A DNA stretch of 33,002 nucleotides from CAMQVM01 sp044433365 (GTDB lineage: Bacteria; Bacteroidota; Bacteroidia; Bacteroidales; Rikenellaceae). The position numbers and the translations under genes are program-made. Shown here piece after piece: positions 8,302 through 16,063 of the stretch. Every line of letters begins with the position of its first letter. Positions within the stretch are counted from its first letter, which is position 1. The notes beneath the pieces are model-generated. The model worked only from the letters and a program-made list of their open reading frames with translations. It was not told where the DNA came from and ran no database searches. The stretch is taken from assembly GCA_044433365.1 (NCBI GenBank), contig JAWXTR010000019.1, forward strand, positions 1 to 33,002, read 5' to 3'.

Positions 8302-9339
8302 CTATCTTATTCTTAGTCGCTGTCCAAGGCGAAGGATGGAGTTGCGAGATATGTTGTTTAGTCGACATATTGCAGATGTTGTGGTACCATATTTTCGTGC
8401 TATAGCAAGGAGCGTATCACCGCTTTTGACTTTATGGTAGAGTGCAGCAGATGGATTGAATGTAGCACCTGCATCGGCTGCTTTTTCAATCAATTTTTCG
8501 TCTGTAGCCTTAGCAAATTTATCGCTTGCAGCGGTCAAATCTTCTGCCTCATTATCCAAAATTTCAGAAGCACGAGAGTAGATATTAAAGAACGACTTTT
8601 CGAGTGTGAATTTTGTATATCTTAAACTTCCTGTCTCAAAATCTATCAAGAAATCGGGGTCGAAAGTTTGGTCACGGTAGCGTAGCTCATAATGTAGGTG
8701 GTTGCCATAGCTACGACCTGTATTACCCATATATCCAATCACTTGACCGCTTTTTACATAGTCGCCACTCTTTACGTTAAGTCGGCAAAGATGTCCGTGC
8801 CACGACTCTAAGCCATTTACATTACGGACAATTATCATAAACCCGTAGCCTCCAGTGTGGTACTGTGCAAAACGCACTCTACCATCGAAAGTTGCATAAA
8901 TTGGCGTGCCCTGTGGAGCTGCTAGGTCGATACCATTGTGGTTACGACCCCAACGAGGACCATATTTTGAAGAAATACGTACATTTTTTGCAGGGGTGTG
9001 AAATTGCGAAAGATTTTCGACAATATCGAGTTCGATTACATCGGGAAGGTCTTTAAGTTCAATATTTTTATAGGCAAAAATTTGGGTTGTATCCCAATTT
9101 TGAACCAACTCGTTGTGAAGCTGCATCTGTCCGCTATCAACAATATATTTCCACGTTCCATTGGAGTATAGCACCATTCTCATCCCCTCTTTATCGCTAC
9201 TAAGAGTATCGACAGCAATCGCCATTAACGAAGCAGCAGGAGTCTGGCTTCGCTGTGCATACGCCGAAAAATTCGACACACCAACATAAAAAATAGTAGC
9301 AATAACTACCAAAAAATATTTAAAACTTTTTCTCATCAC
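8302..9339 (-). CDS. M23 (LytM-type) peptidoglycan endopeptidase with C-terminal LysM
   Basis: This is a 345-residue exported protein that would cut peptide cross-links of peptidoglycan in the periplasm. The signal peptide covers about residues 1-29 (ending SAYAQ). The M23 core has the zinc ligands H134 and D138 (HNGID) and H216 (HLH), with H183 of HGH as the catalytic histidine. With all four present it should be active rather than a degenerate EnvC-like activator. A single LysM (about 300-345, YHKVKSGDTLLAIARKYG) would anchor it to glycan strands. It lies between murF-alr and priA on the same strand. The second codon is also ATG, so the start is uncertain by one residue. Confidence 0.9.
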   Translation of the reverse strand: MMRKSFKYFLVVIATIFYVGVSNFSAYAQRSQTPAASLMAIAVDTLSSDKEGMRMVLYSNGTWKYIVDSGQMQLHNELVQNWDTTQIFAYKNIELKDLPDVIELDIVENLSQFHTPAKNVRISSKYGPRWGRNHNGIDLAAPQGTPIYATFDGRVRFAQYHTGGYGFMIIVRNVNGLESWHGHLCRLNVKSGDYVKSGQVIGYMGNTGRSYGNHLHYELRYRDQTFDPDFLIDFETGSLRYTKFTLEKSFFNIYSRASEILDNEAEDLTAASDKFAKATDEKLIEKAADAGATFNPSAALYHKVKSGDTLLAIARKYGTTTSAICRLNNISRNSILRLGQRLRIR

Positions 9340-9358
9340 TATGTAAATTCACTATTAA

Positions 9359-9491
9359 TCTTTAATTTCTAACCTCTAATCTCTAACCCCAAATCTCTAA
9401 CCCCTAATCTCTAACCACTAACCTCTAACCCCTAATCTCTAACCTCTAACCCCTAATCTCTAACCACTAATCCCTAACCACCAATCTCTTA
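9359..9491. repeat. degenerate 7-bp tandem array (YCNCTAA) running into the end of murF-alr
   Basis: About 19 consecutive heptamers of the form TCTCTAA, CCCCTAA, CCTCTAA or CCACTAA run without a gap from 9359. On the minus strand they read TTAGRGN. The right-hand three copies lie inside the coding end of murF-alr. The TAG stop (9469-9467) and the last residues are encoded by array sequence. There is a loose higher order of two or three heptamers. Confidence 0.85.
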
Positions 9492-11884
9492 ACTCGAGGA
9501 GCAACCGAAGTTAATACCTCATATTCGATAGTCGAAAGGCGCAGTGCCATATCGGCTGCTGTATGACCTTTTTTGTAGCCGAAAATCTCAACATATTCCC
9601 CAACTTTAACCTCTCTTTTTTGAGCAACCTCGCTTATATCCACCATAGTGCTATCCATACAGATATTGCCTACAATAGGACACAACACACCGCTCAACTC
9701 TACAGACCAACTACCACAACTAAGTTCACGACGAAGCCCATCGGCATAGCCTATAGCGATAGTTGCAATCGTTGAATCTCGCTCTACTCTTTGCGCTCTA
9801 CTATAGCCCACACTCTCACCCTTTTCTACTTTGCTAATCTGCACAATTACGCTTTTTAGAGCAGAAATAGGCTGCAAAAACTCGCTATCACTACCATATC
9901 CATAAAGTCCAATTCCAAGGCGCACCATTTCGTAGTGAGCCTCAGGGAAACGACATATAGCCGAGCTATTGCAGATATGGCGTATCACCTTATATGGTAA
10001 ATTTTCAATAATTTGAGAGCTAAGAGCCTCAAAACACTCTATTTGCTCCCTTGTAAAGCTATCAAACTCCGTAGAATCACTACCCACAAGATGCGAAAAA
10101 ATGGAGCTTACTTTAACCGCACTATTAGCCTTTAAAATGGCTAGTAGAGGCTCAATATCCTCTTTACGGAACCCTGTTCGGCGCATACCGCTATCAATTT
10201 TTATATGAATTGGGTAGTTGTCTACCGCCATAGCCTTACATTCGGTAATAAACCTTTTGAGCAGCTCCAAAGAGTGCATCTCAGGTTCTAAGTTGTTTTC
10301 AATCATCGCTCTATGCGAAAATGGATCGCTTCCAAGTACTACGATAGCCGCCTTCACCCCATTTTCTCGAAGAGTAACACCCTCATCGGCAAATGCAACA
10401 GCCAAATAGTCTATATTTGCTTTGTCGAGCTGCCTAGCAACCTCCCACGAACCACTACCATATCCCGAAGCCTTCACCATTGCCATCATTTTGGTATTAC
10501 TACCAATTTTTGAACGGTAAAAATTGAGGTTATGGAGCATATTATCGAGATTTACCTCCAAAATAGTGTTGTGGTGTTTTAGCTCTATAACCTTTAAAAT
10601 TCGCTCGAAAGCAAATATTCGCCCTCCTTTTAACAATATAGTAGAATTGGCTAACTCTTTGGGGTTTATAGAGGCTACAAGCTCGTCGACACTGCTAAAA
10701 AATGATGAATCTATACCGCCAAAAAGCTCTCTATTTTCGCCAATTTTTTCGCCTACTGCAAACAATCTATCTACCGAAGCATCTTTTAACAGCTGCGCCA
10801 CTTTTACATATAATTTCGACCCTTTAATACTCGATTGCTGAATATCCGAGAGTATCACAACTCTTCCACGCCCCTTTTCGGTAATCGACTCCATAAAGCT
10901 AAGAGTCATCTTTAGTGAGCCAAAATCGTTGCTATAGCTATCGTTAATTATCTGCATTTGGTACTGTCCTTGTCGCACCTCCATACGCATAGCAAGCGGT
11001 TGAAGTAGCGAAATTTGCTGCTCAACATTTTGCGGCATCATATCGAGATATTTTAGCAAAGCTAGTGCGCAACAACAGTTTTCAAAAGATATTTCATCTG
11101 AAAGCAGAGACTTTACGTCAAAATTTTTACCACTCCATCCATTTAACTTCTCCCTAGAAAACGACTCTTCGATAAAACCACTCTCCCACGAATTTTTGCG
11201 ATAAAAAATCTTTTTACAACCCTTTTGCATCGCTAAAATCAACTTTTCAACTAGCTTCTGCTCCTTAGAACTGAAATTTTCGCCATGTGCATCGCCTATA
11301 TTTGTAATTACAACAACATCGGGGCGAATCATCTGCGCAAGATTTGCCATTTCGCCACATTTCGATATTCCTGCCTCTATAATAGCCACTTTTTCGTCGC
11401 CATTAATCATTAGAAGCGAAAGCGCAACACCAAGTTGTGAATTATAGCTTTTGGGTGATTTAAAAATAGGCTCATCTCCATCATATAGCTGTGCAATTGT
11501 CTCTTTTACAACGCTTTTACCGTTGCTTCCTGTAATGGCAACAACCTCACCCTTAAACTGCTTGCGGTGGTAGGTAGCAAGAGTTTGAAGAGCCTTTAAA
11601 CTATCATCTACAACCAAAAATGCAGCATCGCTATAGCGATTAAAGTCGATAGTGCGGTCGGAAATCAAAAACATCCGCACCCCCCTATCGTAACACTCTT
11701 CGATATAGTTATGACCATCAACCCTATCGCCCCTAATAGCTATAAACATCACTGAATCAGACGAAAATAGAAGCCTAGAATCAAACACAAACTCTCCAGC
11801 AATAGCATCTACATTGACACTACCGCCTACAATCTCTCCTTTAACTATCTCTGATATTTGACCTAAACTGTATTTATAATGCAT
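9467..11884 (-). CDS. murF-alr: bifunctional MurF ligase / alanine racemase fusion
   Basis: This is an 805-residue fusion typical of Bacteroidetes. Residues about 1-430 are MurF, which adds D-Ala-D-Ala to the UDP-MurNAc tripeptide with ATP: P-loop AITGSNGKS (116-124), SPKSYNSQLG (143-152), NIGDAHGENF (195-204). Residues about 440-805 are a PLP-dependent alanine racemase, which supplies D-alanine. The Schiff-base lysine is K471 in AMVKASGYGSG, the second catalytic residue is Y694 in SVGYSRA, and GYADG at 712-716 is conserved. Both halves look active. Downstream lies an M23 peptidase and upstream an S41 protease, all on the minus strand. The C-terminus reads into a heptamer array, which may have changed the last few residues. 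Confidence 0.95.
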   Translation of the reverse strand: MHYKYSLGQISEIVKGEIVGGSVNVDAIAGEFVFDSRLLFSSDSVMFIAIRGDRVDGHNYIEECYDRGVRMFLISDRTIDFNRYSDAAFLVVDDSLKALQTLATYHRKQFKGEVVAITGSNGKSVVKETIAQLYDGDEPIFKSPKSYNSQLGVALSLLMINGDEKVAIIEAGISKCGEMANLAQMIRPDVVVITNIGDAHGENFSSKEQKLVEKLILAMQKGCKKIFYRKNSWESGFIEESFSREKLNGWSGKNFDVKSLLSDEISFENCCCALALLKYLDMMPQNVEQQISLLQPLAMRMEVRQGQYQMQIINDSYSNDFGSLKMTLSFMESITEKGRGRVVILSDIQQSSIKGSKLYVKVAQLLKDASVDRLFAVGEKIGENRELFGGIDSSFFSSVDELVASINPKELANSTILLKGGRIFAFERILKVIELKHHNTILEVNLDNMLHNLNFYRSKIGSNTKMMAMVKASGYGSGSWEVARQLDKANIDYLAVAFADEGVTLRENGVKAAIVVLGSDPFSHRAMIENNLEPEMHSLELLKRFITECKAMAVDNYPIHIKIDSGMRRTGFRKEDIEPLLAILKANSAVKVSSIFSHLVGSDSTEFDSFTREQIECFEALSSQIIENLPYKVIRHICNSSAICRFPEAHYEMVRLGIGLYGYGSDSEFLQPISALKSVIVQISKVEKGESVGYSRAQRVERDSTIATIAIGYADGLRRELSCGSWSVELSGVLCPIVGNICMDSTMVDISEVAQKREVKVGEYVEIFGYKKGHTAADMALRLSTIEYEVLTSVAPRVKRLVVRD

Positions 11885-11935
11885 AATTCATAATGCATAA
11901 TGCATAATTAATAATTATTAATTTATAATTTGTAA

Positions 11936-13561
11936 TTAATCAACGATTATCTCTACTGCTGCATTAAATACCTCGTTCATACGGTTGAAATAGTAGTAGA
12001 AACCATCGTCGGTTTCATTGCAATTTCGTGCTAAATAGGAGAATATGTAGTTTTTAACAAGTATCTCTTCTTCGTCGGTTAACCCAATTCGTCTTTTAGT
12101 TCGAGCATAGGCTAAAAACTCTTCGTAGATTTTGTCGCCATTTACCTCAAAATACTCTTTTACCTTATCCATCGTATCTAAAGATGAAATTACTTTTCGG
12201 TTTTTATCAGTATAGCGCAAAGTGAAATAGAACAGAGTGTTGTCAACAAGCAATTTGCGAGTATTATCGGTTAGTAGGGTTGTATCCATAGGTACAAATT
12301 CGTCGGGCATAATACCACCACCACCATACACAATTTTACCTTTTGGAGTGGTGTATTCGAGCGAATCGACCAATTTTATACTATCACGATTTAACATTTC
12401 GCTATGAACATATCTGTTAAATAGGTCTTGATAATACTCCTCATAACCGTTGTCGTAAGGACGTTGGATTGAACGACCAGTAGGTGTGTGATAGCGAGCA
12501 ATTGTAAGGTTCATTAGCGATCCATCATTAAACGGTATCTGTTGTTGTACCAAACCCTTACCAAATGAACGGCGTCCCACAAGTGTGCCACGGTCGTTGT
12601 CTTGCAGCGCACCCGCCACAATCTCACTTGCCGAAGCCGAACCCTCATCTATCATAACAACTAGCTCTTCGCTCTGGAAACGACCATTTCCATCGCTATA
12701 CTGCTCAGCAAGCTTGGATTTACGTCCTTGCGTGTAGACTATCATCTTATCTTTTGGTAAAAACTCATTTGCAATTAAGATAGCTTGGTCTAAATAGCCT
12801 CCACTATTACCTGTTAGGTCGAAAATTAGCTTTTTCATGCCTTGTGCCCTTAGTTTTTCGACAGCCTCAGTAAACTCTTCGTGAGTGGTACGAGCAAATT
12901 GTAGCAGCTTTATATAACCAACCTCTTCGTTTACCATATATACTGCATCAATGCTTTTAATTGGAATTTTACCCCTTACAATATCAAAATGAAGGAGGGT
13001 ATCTACTCCAAAACGCTCGACTCCGATAGTTACAGTAGTACCGCCTTTACCCTTTAACATACCAATGACTTTTTCGTTGGGCATCTTACGCCCAGCGATG
13101 ATAGAGTCGCCAACAGTAATGATTCTATCGCCTCCGAGTACTCCAACTTTTTGCGATGGACCACCCGAGATTACGCTCTGAATAATAGCTGTGTCGGTAG
13201 CCATATTAAACATCACTCCAATGCCATCAAACTCCCCTTGCAGATGTTCGTTCGACTCGACTGCATCCTTTGCAGGGATATAAGCAGAGTGTGGGTCAAG
13301 TTTATGCAACATTTTTCCAATATACTCCTCACTAAGGGTGTCAATATCTACATTGTCTACATATTTTGCATCGATAAGCGACAAAATTTGTCCGAATTTA
13401 GATGTTGGAAGCATATTACTTAAAGAATTTATTTGAGAATATACATCCATCTTTTGAGGTTCGTTTTTAGTTGTAAATCTACCAGTTAGGTAGCTTCCGA
13501 CCATAAGAACTGATAATATGATGGGTGCAAAAACTACCCATTTTTTATTGTTATTACTCAT
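11936..13561 (-). CDS. S41 C-terminal processing peptidase (Ctp/Prc type) with PDZ domain
   Basis: This is a 541-residue membrane-anchored serine protease of the periplasm. An uncleaved N-terminal segment (about 8-26) anchors it. A PDZ domain covers about 108-185 (GIGVMFNM, then GGDRIITVGDSIIAG), and the protease core follows. The Ser-Lys dyad is S310 in GSASASEI and K335 in SFGKG, 25 residues apart as in E. coli Prc. Such proteases trim or degrade envelope proteins, including wall hydrolases in other bacteria. That fits its place at the head of the run S41, murF-alr, M23, priA, GT4. Its promoter (13594-13625) overlaps the start of the divergent GT2 gene. Confidence 0.93.
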   Translation of the reverse strand: MSNNNKKWVVFAPIILSVLMVGSYLTGRFTTKNEPQKMDVYSQINSLSNMLPTSKFGQILSLIDAKYVDNVDIDTLSEEYIGKMLHKLDPHSAYIPAKDAVESNEHLQGEFDGIGVMFNMATDTAIIQSVISGGPSQKVGVLGGDRIITVGDSIIAGRKMPNEKVIGMLKGKGGTTVTIGVERFGVDTLLHFDIVRGKIPIKSIDAVYMVNEEVGYIKLLQFARTTHEEFTEAVEKLRAQGMKKLIFDLTGNSGGYLDQAILIANEFLPKDKMIVYTQGRKSKLAEQYSDGNGRFQSEELVVMIDEGSASASEIVAGALQDNDRGTLVGRRSFGKGLVQQQIPFNDGSLMNLTIARYHTPTGRSIQRPYDNGYEEYYQDLFNRYVHSEMLNRDSIKLVDSLEYTTPKGKIVYGGGGIMPDEFVPMDTTLLTDNTRKLLVDNTLFYFTLRYTDKNRKVISSLDTMDKVKEYFEVNGDKIYEEFLAYARTKRRIGLTDEEEILVKNYIFSYLARNCNETDDGFYYYFNRMNEVFNAAVEIIVD

Positions 13562-13593
13562 ATTTTTATTATTTTCGTGTTTTATTAGACCTT

Positions 13594-13625
13594 CAAAGTT
13601 ATAAAATTAAAATGGTTAAACCAAA
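13594..13625 (-). promoter_or_regulatory. promoter of the S41-murF-alr run
   Basis: Minus-strand TTTG (13625-13622), a 20-bp spacer and TAACTTTG (13601-13594) give full consensus for a Bacteroidetes housekeeping promoter. The -33 box lies in codons 4-5 of the divergent GT2 gene. A weaker plus-strand candidate for GT2 (ATTG at 13547-13550, 19 bp, TATTTTCG at 13570-13577) lies over the S41 start. Confidence 0.7.
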
Positions 13626-14394
13626 AATTTCAATAATCACAGTTGTTAGAAATGCCAAAAGTGAGCTTGAGCGCACTATCGAAAATGTGGTGAAATTAAA
13701 CTACAATAATATAGAATTTATTGTGGTAGATGGGCTATCGACAGATGGAACAAAGGAGATAATTGAGAAAAATAGTCTGAATATCACTCGCTGGATAAGC
13801 GAAGCTGATAAGGGCATTTATGACGCTATGAATAAGGGGTTGGAGATGGCCTCTGGCGACTACGTATGGTTTATTAATGCTGGCGATGAAATATATTCAC
13901 CAGAAACTCTAAACTATATTTTCTCGGGTGTAGAAAATCCCTCAGATATATATTATGGTGAGACTTTGATTCTCTCACAAGATGGCAAGACAAAGGGGTT
14001 GAGAGGCAAAAAACCACCTCGCAAGCTAACAGTGCGTTCATTTAAATATGGTATGAATATTTGTCATCAATCTATTATAGTAAGACGAAAAATTGCCCCA
14101 AAATATGATTTATCCTACCGTTTTGCAGCCGATATAGATTGGATTTTAGAGGCGGTTCGAAAATCTCGCTCCTCTACCAATACCCATCAAATTTTATCTC
14201 GATTTATTGAGGGGGGAATATCCTCGATAAATCGCAAAAAATCGCTAATTGAGCGATATAATATAATGGTAAAACATTATGGAAAAAGCAGCACTATATT
14301 TTATCACTTAGTTATTCTATTTAGAATGTTAAAACCTAAATATAGGAAAGTTAGCGGACTTTTAAAAAGTGGGGAGTTAAAAGGACAATTTTAA
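13612..14394 (+). CDS. family 2 glycosyltransferase (GT-A fold)
   Basis: This 260-residue enzyme starts with the GT2 Rossmann signature KISIITVVRNAKSELERTI and IEFIVVDGLSTDGT (D40). The DxD-like metal site is in WFINAGDEIY (about 86-95), and the family motif EADKGIYDAMNKGLEMASG lies at 64-82. It is compact with no membrane segment, so it is likely a cytoplasmic transferase making O-antigen or capsule-like glycan; the sugar is unknown. The frame is open back to an ATG at 13525, but that would overlap the divergent S41 gene and add 29 non-family residues. I therefore start at 13612, right before the first beta strand. Confidence 0.88.
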   Translation: MVKPKISIITVVRNAKSELERTIENVVKLNYNNIEFIVVDGLSTDGTKEIIEKNSLNITRWISEADKGIYDAMNKGLEMASGDYVWFINAGDEIYSPETLNYIFSGVENPSDIYYGETLILSQDGKTKGLRGKKPPRKLTVRSFKYGMNICHQSIIVRRKIAPKYDLSYRFAADIDWILEAVRKSRSSTNTHQILSRFIEGGISSINRKKSLIERYNIMVKHYGKSSTIFYHLVILFRMLKPKYRKVSGLLKSGELKGQF

Positions 14395-14498
14395 AGCAGA
14401 GTTATAAAATATCGTTAAAAAATCTATTAAAAATAGATTTGTAAATATTAGAAATTGTAATTTTTTATAGGATTTCTCAAAATTTTTATTAATTTTAC

Positions 14499-14547
14499 GG
14501 AGGTAAAAATGATTAATTCAAATATTAATTCTAATTTAAGATTATGA
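14499..14547 (+). CDS. 12-codon leader ORF with strong Shine-Dalgarno, overlapping plsY start
   Basis: GGAGG at 14499-14503 is followed 5 nt later by ATG (14509) and a 12-codon ORF, MINSNINSNLRL. Its TGA (14545-14547) overlaps the plsY ATG (14544-14546) as ATGA. This is the classic layout for translational coupling. Good Shine-Dalgarno sequences are rare elsewhere in the window, which makes this one stand out. It could instead be a spurious match; expression is unproven. Confidence 0.45.
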
Positions 14548-15209
14548 TATTAAATATCTTGCTTATAATATGTGGCTATTTATTAGGCTCAATTCCTAGT
14601 GCTGTTTGGATTGGAAAACGATTCTACGGTATAGATGTTAGAGAGCACGGAAGCAAAAATGCTGGTGCAACAAATACTCTTCGTGTCTTGGGTCGACGTG
14701 CAGCTGCTCCAGTCTTTGCTATCGACATTTTAAAGGGATTTGTAGCGGTAAAATTGTATCATATCTCAACATTTTCTACAGATAGCAATGAGCTTTTTAT
14801 ACTACAGGTGATATTGGCTGCGGCTGCTGTTTTAGGACATATTTTCCCTGTTTTTGCAAAGTTCAAAGGGGGTAAAGGTGTTGCAACGATTGCAGGTGCA
14901 CTTCTTGCAATCTACACTCTTCCGCTACTTAGCTCGCTTGGAGTGTTTGCAATAGTATTTTTTATATCAAACTATGTATCTTTAGGCTCAATTACAGCGG
15001 CTATATCGTTTCCTCTGTTTTTGATATTTGTTTTTAAATACAACTCCACTGCTGCTATTATTGTTGGCTGTTTCGCAGCTGCTCTATTGCTGTTTACCCA
15101 TCGTAAAAACATCAAACGACTTATCAATGGCACAGAAGGCAAAGTTAATCCATTCAAAAAAAGCCCTAAAAAAGAGGAGATAGAGGAGGAGATTAAAAGC
15201 AAAGAGTAG
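14544..15209 (+). CDS. plsY: glycerol-3-phosphate acyltransferase PlsY
   Basis: This is a 221-residue inner-membrane enzyme that transfers an acyl group from acyl-phosphate to the sn-1 position of glycerol-3-phosphate, the first step of phospholipid synthesis. It has the family's three conserved loops: GSIPSA at 15-20, GSKNAGATNTLRVLG at 36-50, and KFKGGKGVATIAG at 106-118. Several hydrophobic segments lie between them. The last 25 residues are a charged K/E-rich tail beyond the usual end. The start is fixed by the LIICGYLLGSIPSA motif and overlaps a short upstream ORF. No clear terminator separates it from the tRNA genes downstream. Confidence 0.95.
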   Translation: MILNILLIICGYLLGSIPSAVWIGKRFYGIDVREHGSKNAGATNTLRVLGRRAAAPVFAIDILKGFVAVKLYHISTFSTDSNELFILQVILAAAAVLGHIFPVFAKFKGGKGVATIAGALLAIYTLPLLSSLGVFAIVFFISNYVSLGSITAAISFPLFLIFVFKYNSTAAIIVGCFAAALLLFTHRKNIKRLINGTEGKVNPFKKSPKKEEIEEEIKSKE

Positions 15210-15268
15210 CGAGCTTCAAAGTTTTGATTTAGTTGTTAAGGGGTTAAATTTTGATTTTTTTCGAAAAA

Positions 15269-15300
15269 TTTGGTTTTTTAAAAAAGAATAGATATATTTG
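15269..15300 (+). promoter_or_regulatory. promoter of the tRNA-Gly / tRNA-Thr transcript
   Basis: TTTG at 15269-15272, a 20-bp spacer and TATATTTG at 15293-15300 match the Bacteroidetes consensus. Transcription would start about 5 nt upstream of tRNA-Gly. Confidence 0.75.
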
Positions 15301-15311
15301 CATCGCTTTTT

Positions 15312-15384
15312 GCGGAAGTAGCTCAGTTGGTAGAGCATTAGCCTTCCAAGCTAAGGGTCGCGGGTTCGAATCTCGTCTTCCGCT
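15312..15384 (+). tRNA. tRNA-Gly (anticodon TCC)
   Basis: A 73-nt cloverleaf: acceptor GCGGAAG with CTTCCGC, D stem GCTC/GAGC, anticodon stem TTAGC/GCTAA with loop CTTCCAA (anticodon TCC at 15345-15347), T loop TTCGAAT, discriminator T. CCA is not encoded. It is probably cotranscribed with tRNA-Thr 143 bp downstream. Confidence 0.97.
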
Positions 15385-15463
15385 CAATAAATTGCAAAAG
15401 GTGGGTTGTTGATTAGAAGTGGATTGTTCATTGTGGAGTTAGTTTTTAGCGGAGTGGATTTTA

Positions 15464-15505
15464 TTTTCAACACACTGTTAATAACTTTTCAACACACTGT
15501 TAATA
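15464..15505. repeat. 20-bp direct repeat between the two tRNA genes
   Basis: TTTTCAACACACTGTTAATA occurs at 15464-15483 and again, identical, at 15486-15505. The rest of the inter-tRNA spacer shows nothing recognisable. Confidence 0.8.
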
Positions 15506-15526
15506 GTAACAAACATAATAGGTAAT

Positions 15527-15598
<72 letters not shown>

Positions 15599-15602
15599 CT
15601 TG

Positions 15603-15634
15603 AAGAGGCTTTCTAAAAGAAAGCCTCTTTTTTT
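15603..15634 (+). terminator. terminator of the tRNA transcript
   Basis: A perfect 11-bp stem AAGAGGCTTTC (15603-15613) with GAAAGCCTCTT (15619-15629), a 5-nt loop and a following T run. Confidence 0.92.
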
Positions 15635-15659
15635 AATTCATAATTTTCGTAGCTCGGCA

Positions 15660-15685
15660 GTAGAGACGTTGTGTTCAACGTCTAA
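15660..15685. repeat. REP-like palindrome R1 (variant core)
   Basis: GTAGAGACGTTG, a TGTT centre, then CAACGTCTAA; 8-bp stem AGACGTTG/CAACGTCT. It shares the GTAGAGACGT head with R2-R9 but has TTG in place of TAG. The flank AATTCATAATTTTCGTAGC (15636-15654) recurs inverted beside R4. Confidence 0.8.
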
Positions 15686-15700
15686 AACCGAACCATAGCA

Positions 15701-15727
15701 GTAGAGACGTAGCCCTGCTACGTCTAA
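15701..15727. repeat. REP-like palindrome R2
   Basis: Stem AGACGTAG/CTACGTCT around CCCTG, headed by GTAG and ending in TAA. It is followed at about 15734-15751 by a second palindrome ATTTTGC/GCAAAAT, also present beside R6, so the full unit has two hairpins. Confidence 0.85.
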
Positions 15728-15785
15728 GAATCGAATTTTGCAAAGCAAAATGAGGGCTCATTCTCAAAATCTGTTGTTACCCCCA

Positions 15786-15934
15786 TTAAACAAGCAAATT
15801 TTCAATTCGGTAAAAGAGAAATGTTAAAGATTTAACACCTCTAAGACGATGTCTAAAATCTTTAATTTTTGAGTTGAGAGCTTCGGCTCTTGCGTTAGAG
15901 AATCCAGCGAATTTGCCTAAAAACAATAACCTAC
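15786..15934 (-). pseudogene. C-terminal remnant of an ISL3-like DDE transposase
   Basis: On the minus strand about 49 codons read FLGKFAGFSNARAEALNSKI, then KDFRHRLRGVKSLTFLFYRI, ending at a TAA (15788-15786). The pattern N-A-x-A-E-x-x-N-x-K-I-K-x-F-R-x-x-x-R-G-V is the C-terminal signature of ISL3-family transposases as I know it. Nothing upstream continues the protein: the frame runs straight into repeat R3 and stops. It is a dead fragment, enclosed by inverted copies of the REP-like repeat (R1/R2 on one side, R3/R4 on the other). The gene-free stretch 15599-16051 consists of this remnant, the tRNA terminator and the repeats. Confidence 0.7.
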
Positions 15935-15944
15935 TGCTGTTATA

Positions 15945-15973
15945 TTACAGACGTAGCAGGGCTACGTCTCTAC
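15945..15973. repeat. REP-like palindrome R3 (inverted relative to R2)
   Basis: TTACAGACGTAG, CAGGG, CTACGTCTCTAC. Same core as R2 in opposite orientation. Confidence 0.85.
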
Positions 15974-16034
15974 TGCTGAGTCGCCAACAGCCCGATTTGT
16001 TTTCAAACCCTTTTTTAAAACATAACGATTTGTG

Positions 16035-16063
16035 TTACAGACGTAGCAGGGCTACGTCTCTAC
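16035..16063. repeat. REP-like palindrome R4, overlapping the HsdR_N-like gene end
   Basis: Same sequence as R3. It overlaps the coding end of the minus-strand gene and provides its TAG stop (16054-16052) and last residues. The flank to its right is an inverted match to the left flank of R1. Confidence 0.85.

Noticed and set aside
9359..9491. CRISPR array
   Set aside because: The unit is 7 bp with no spacers and no cas genes. It is a simple tandem array.
9467..11884. MurF-Alr fusion as a novelty
   Set aside because: This fusion is well known in Bacteroidetes and both active sites look normal.
13525..13611. Upstream extension of the GT2 gene
   Set aside because: The 29 extra residues are Tyr/Phe rich, overlap the divergent S41 gene and come before the first conserved strand.
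15660..16063. CRISPR array from the REP-like repeats
   Set aside because: Copies are in both orientations with irregular spacing, some far apart, and include an unrelated gene relic.
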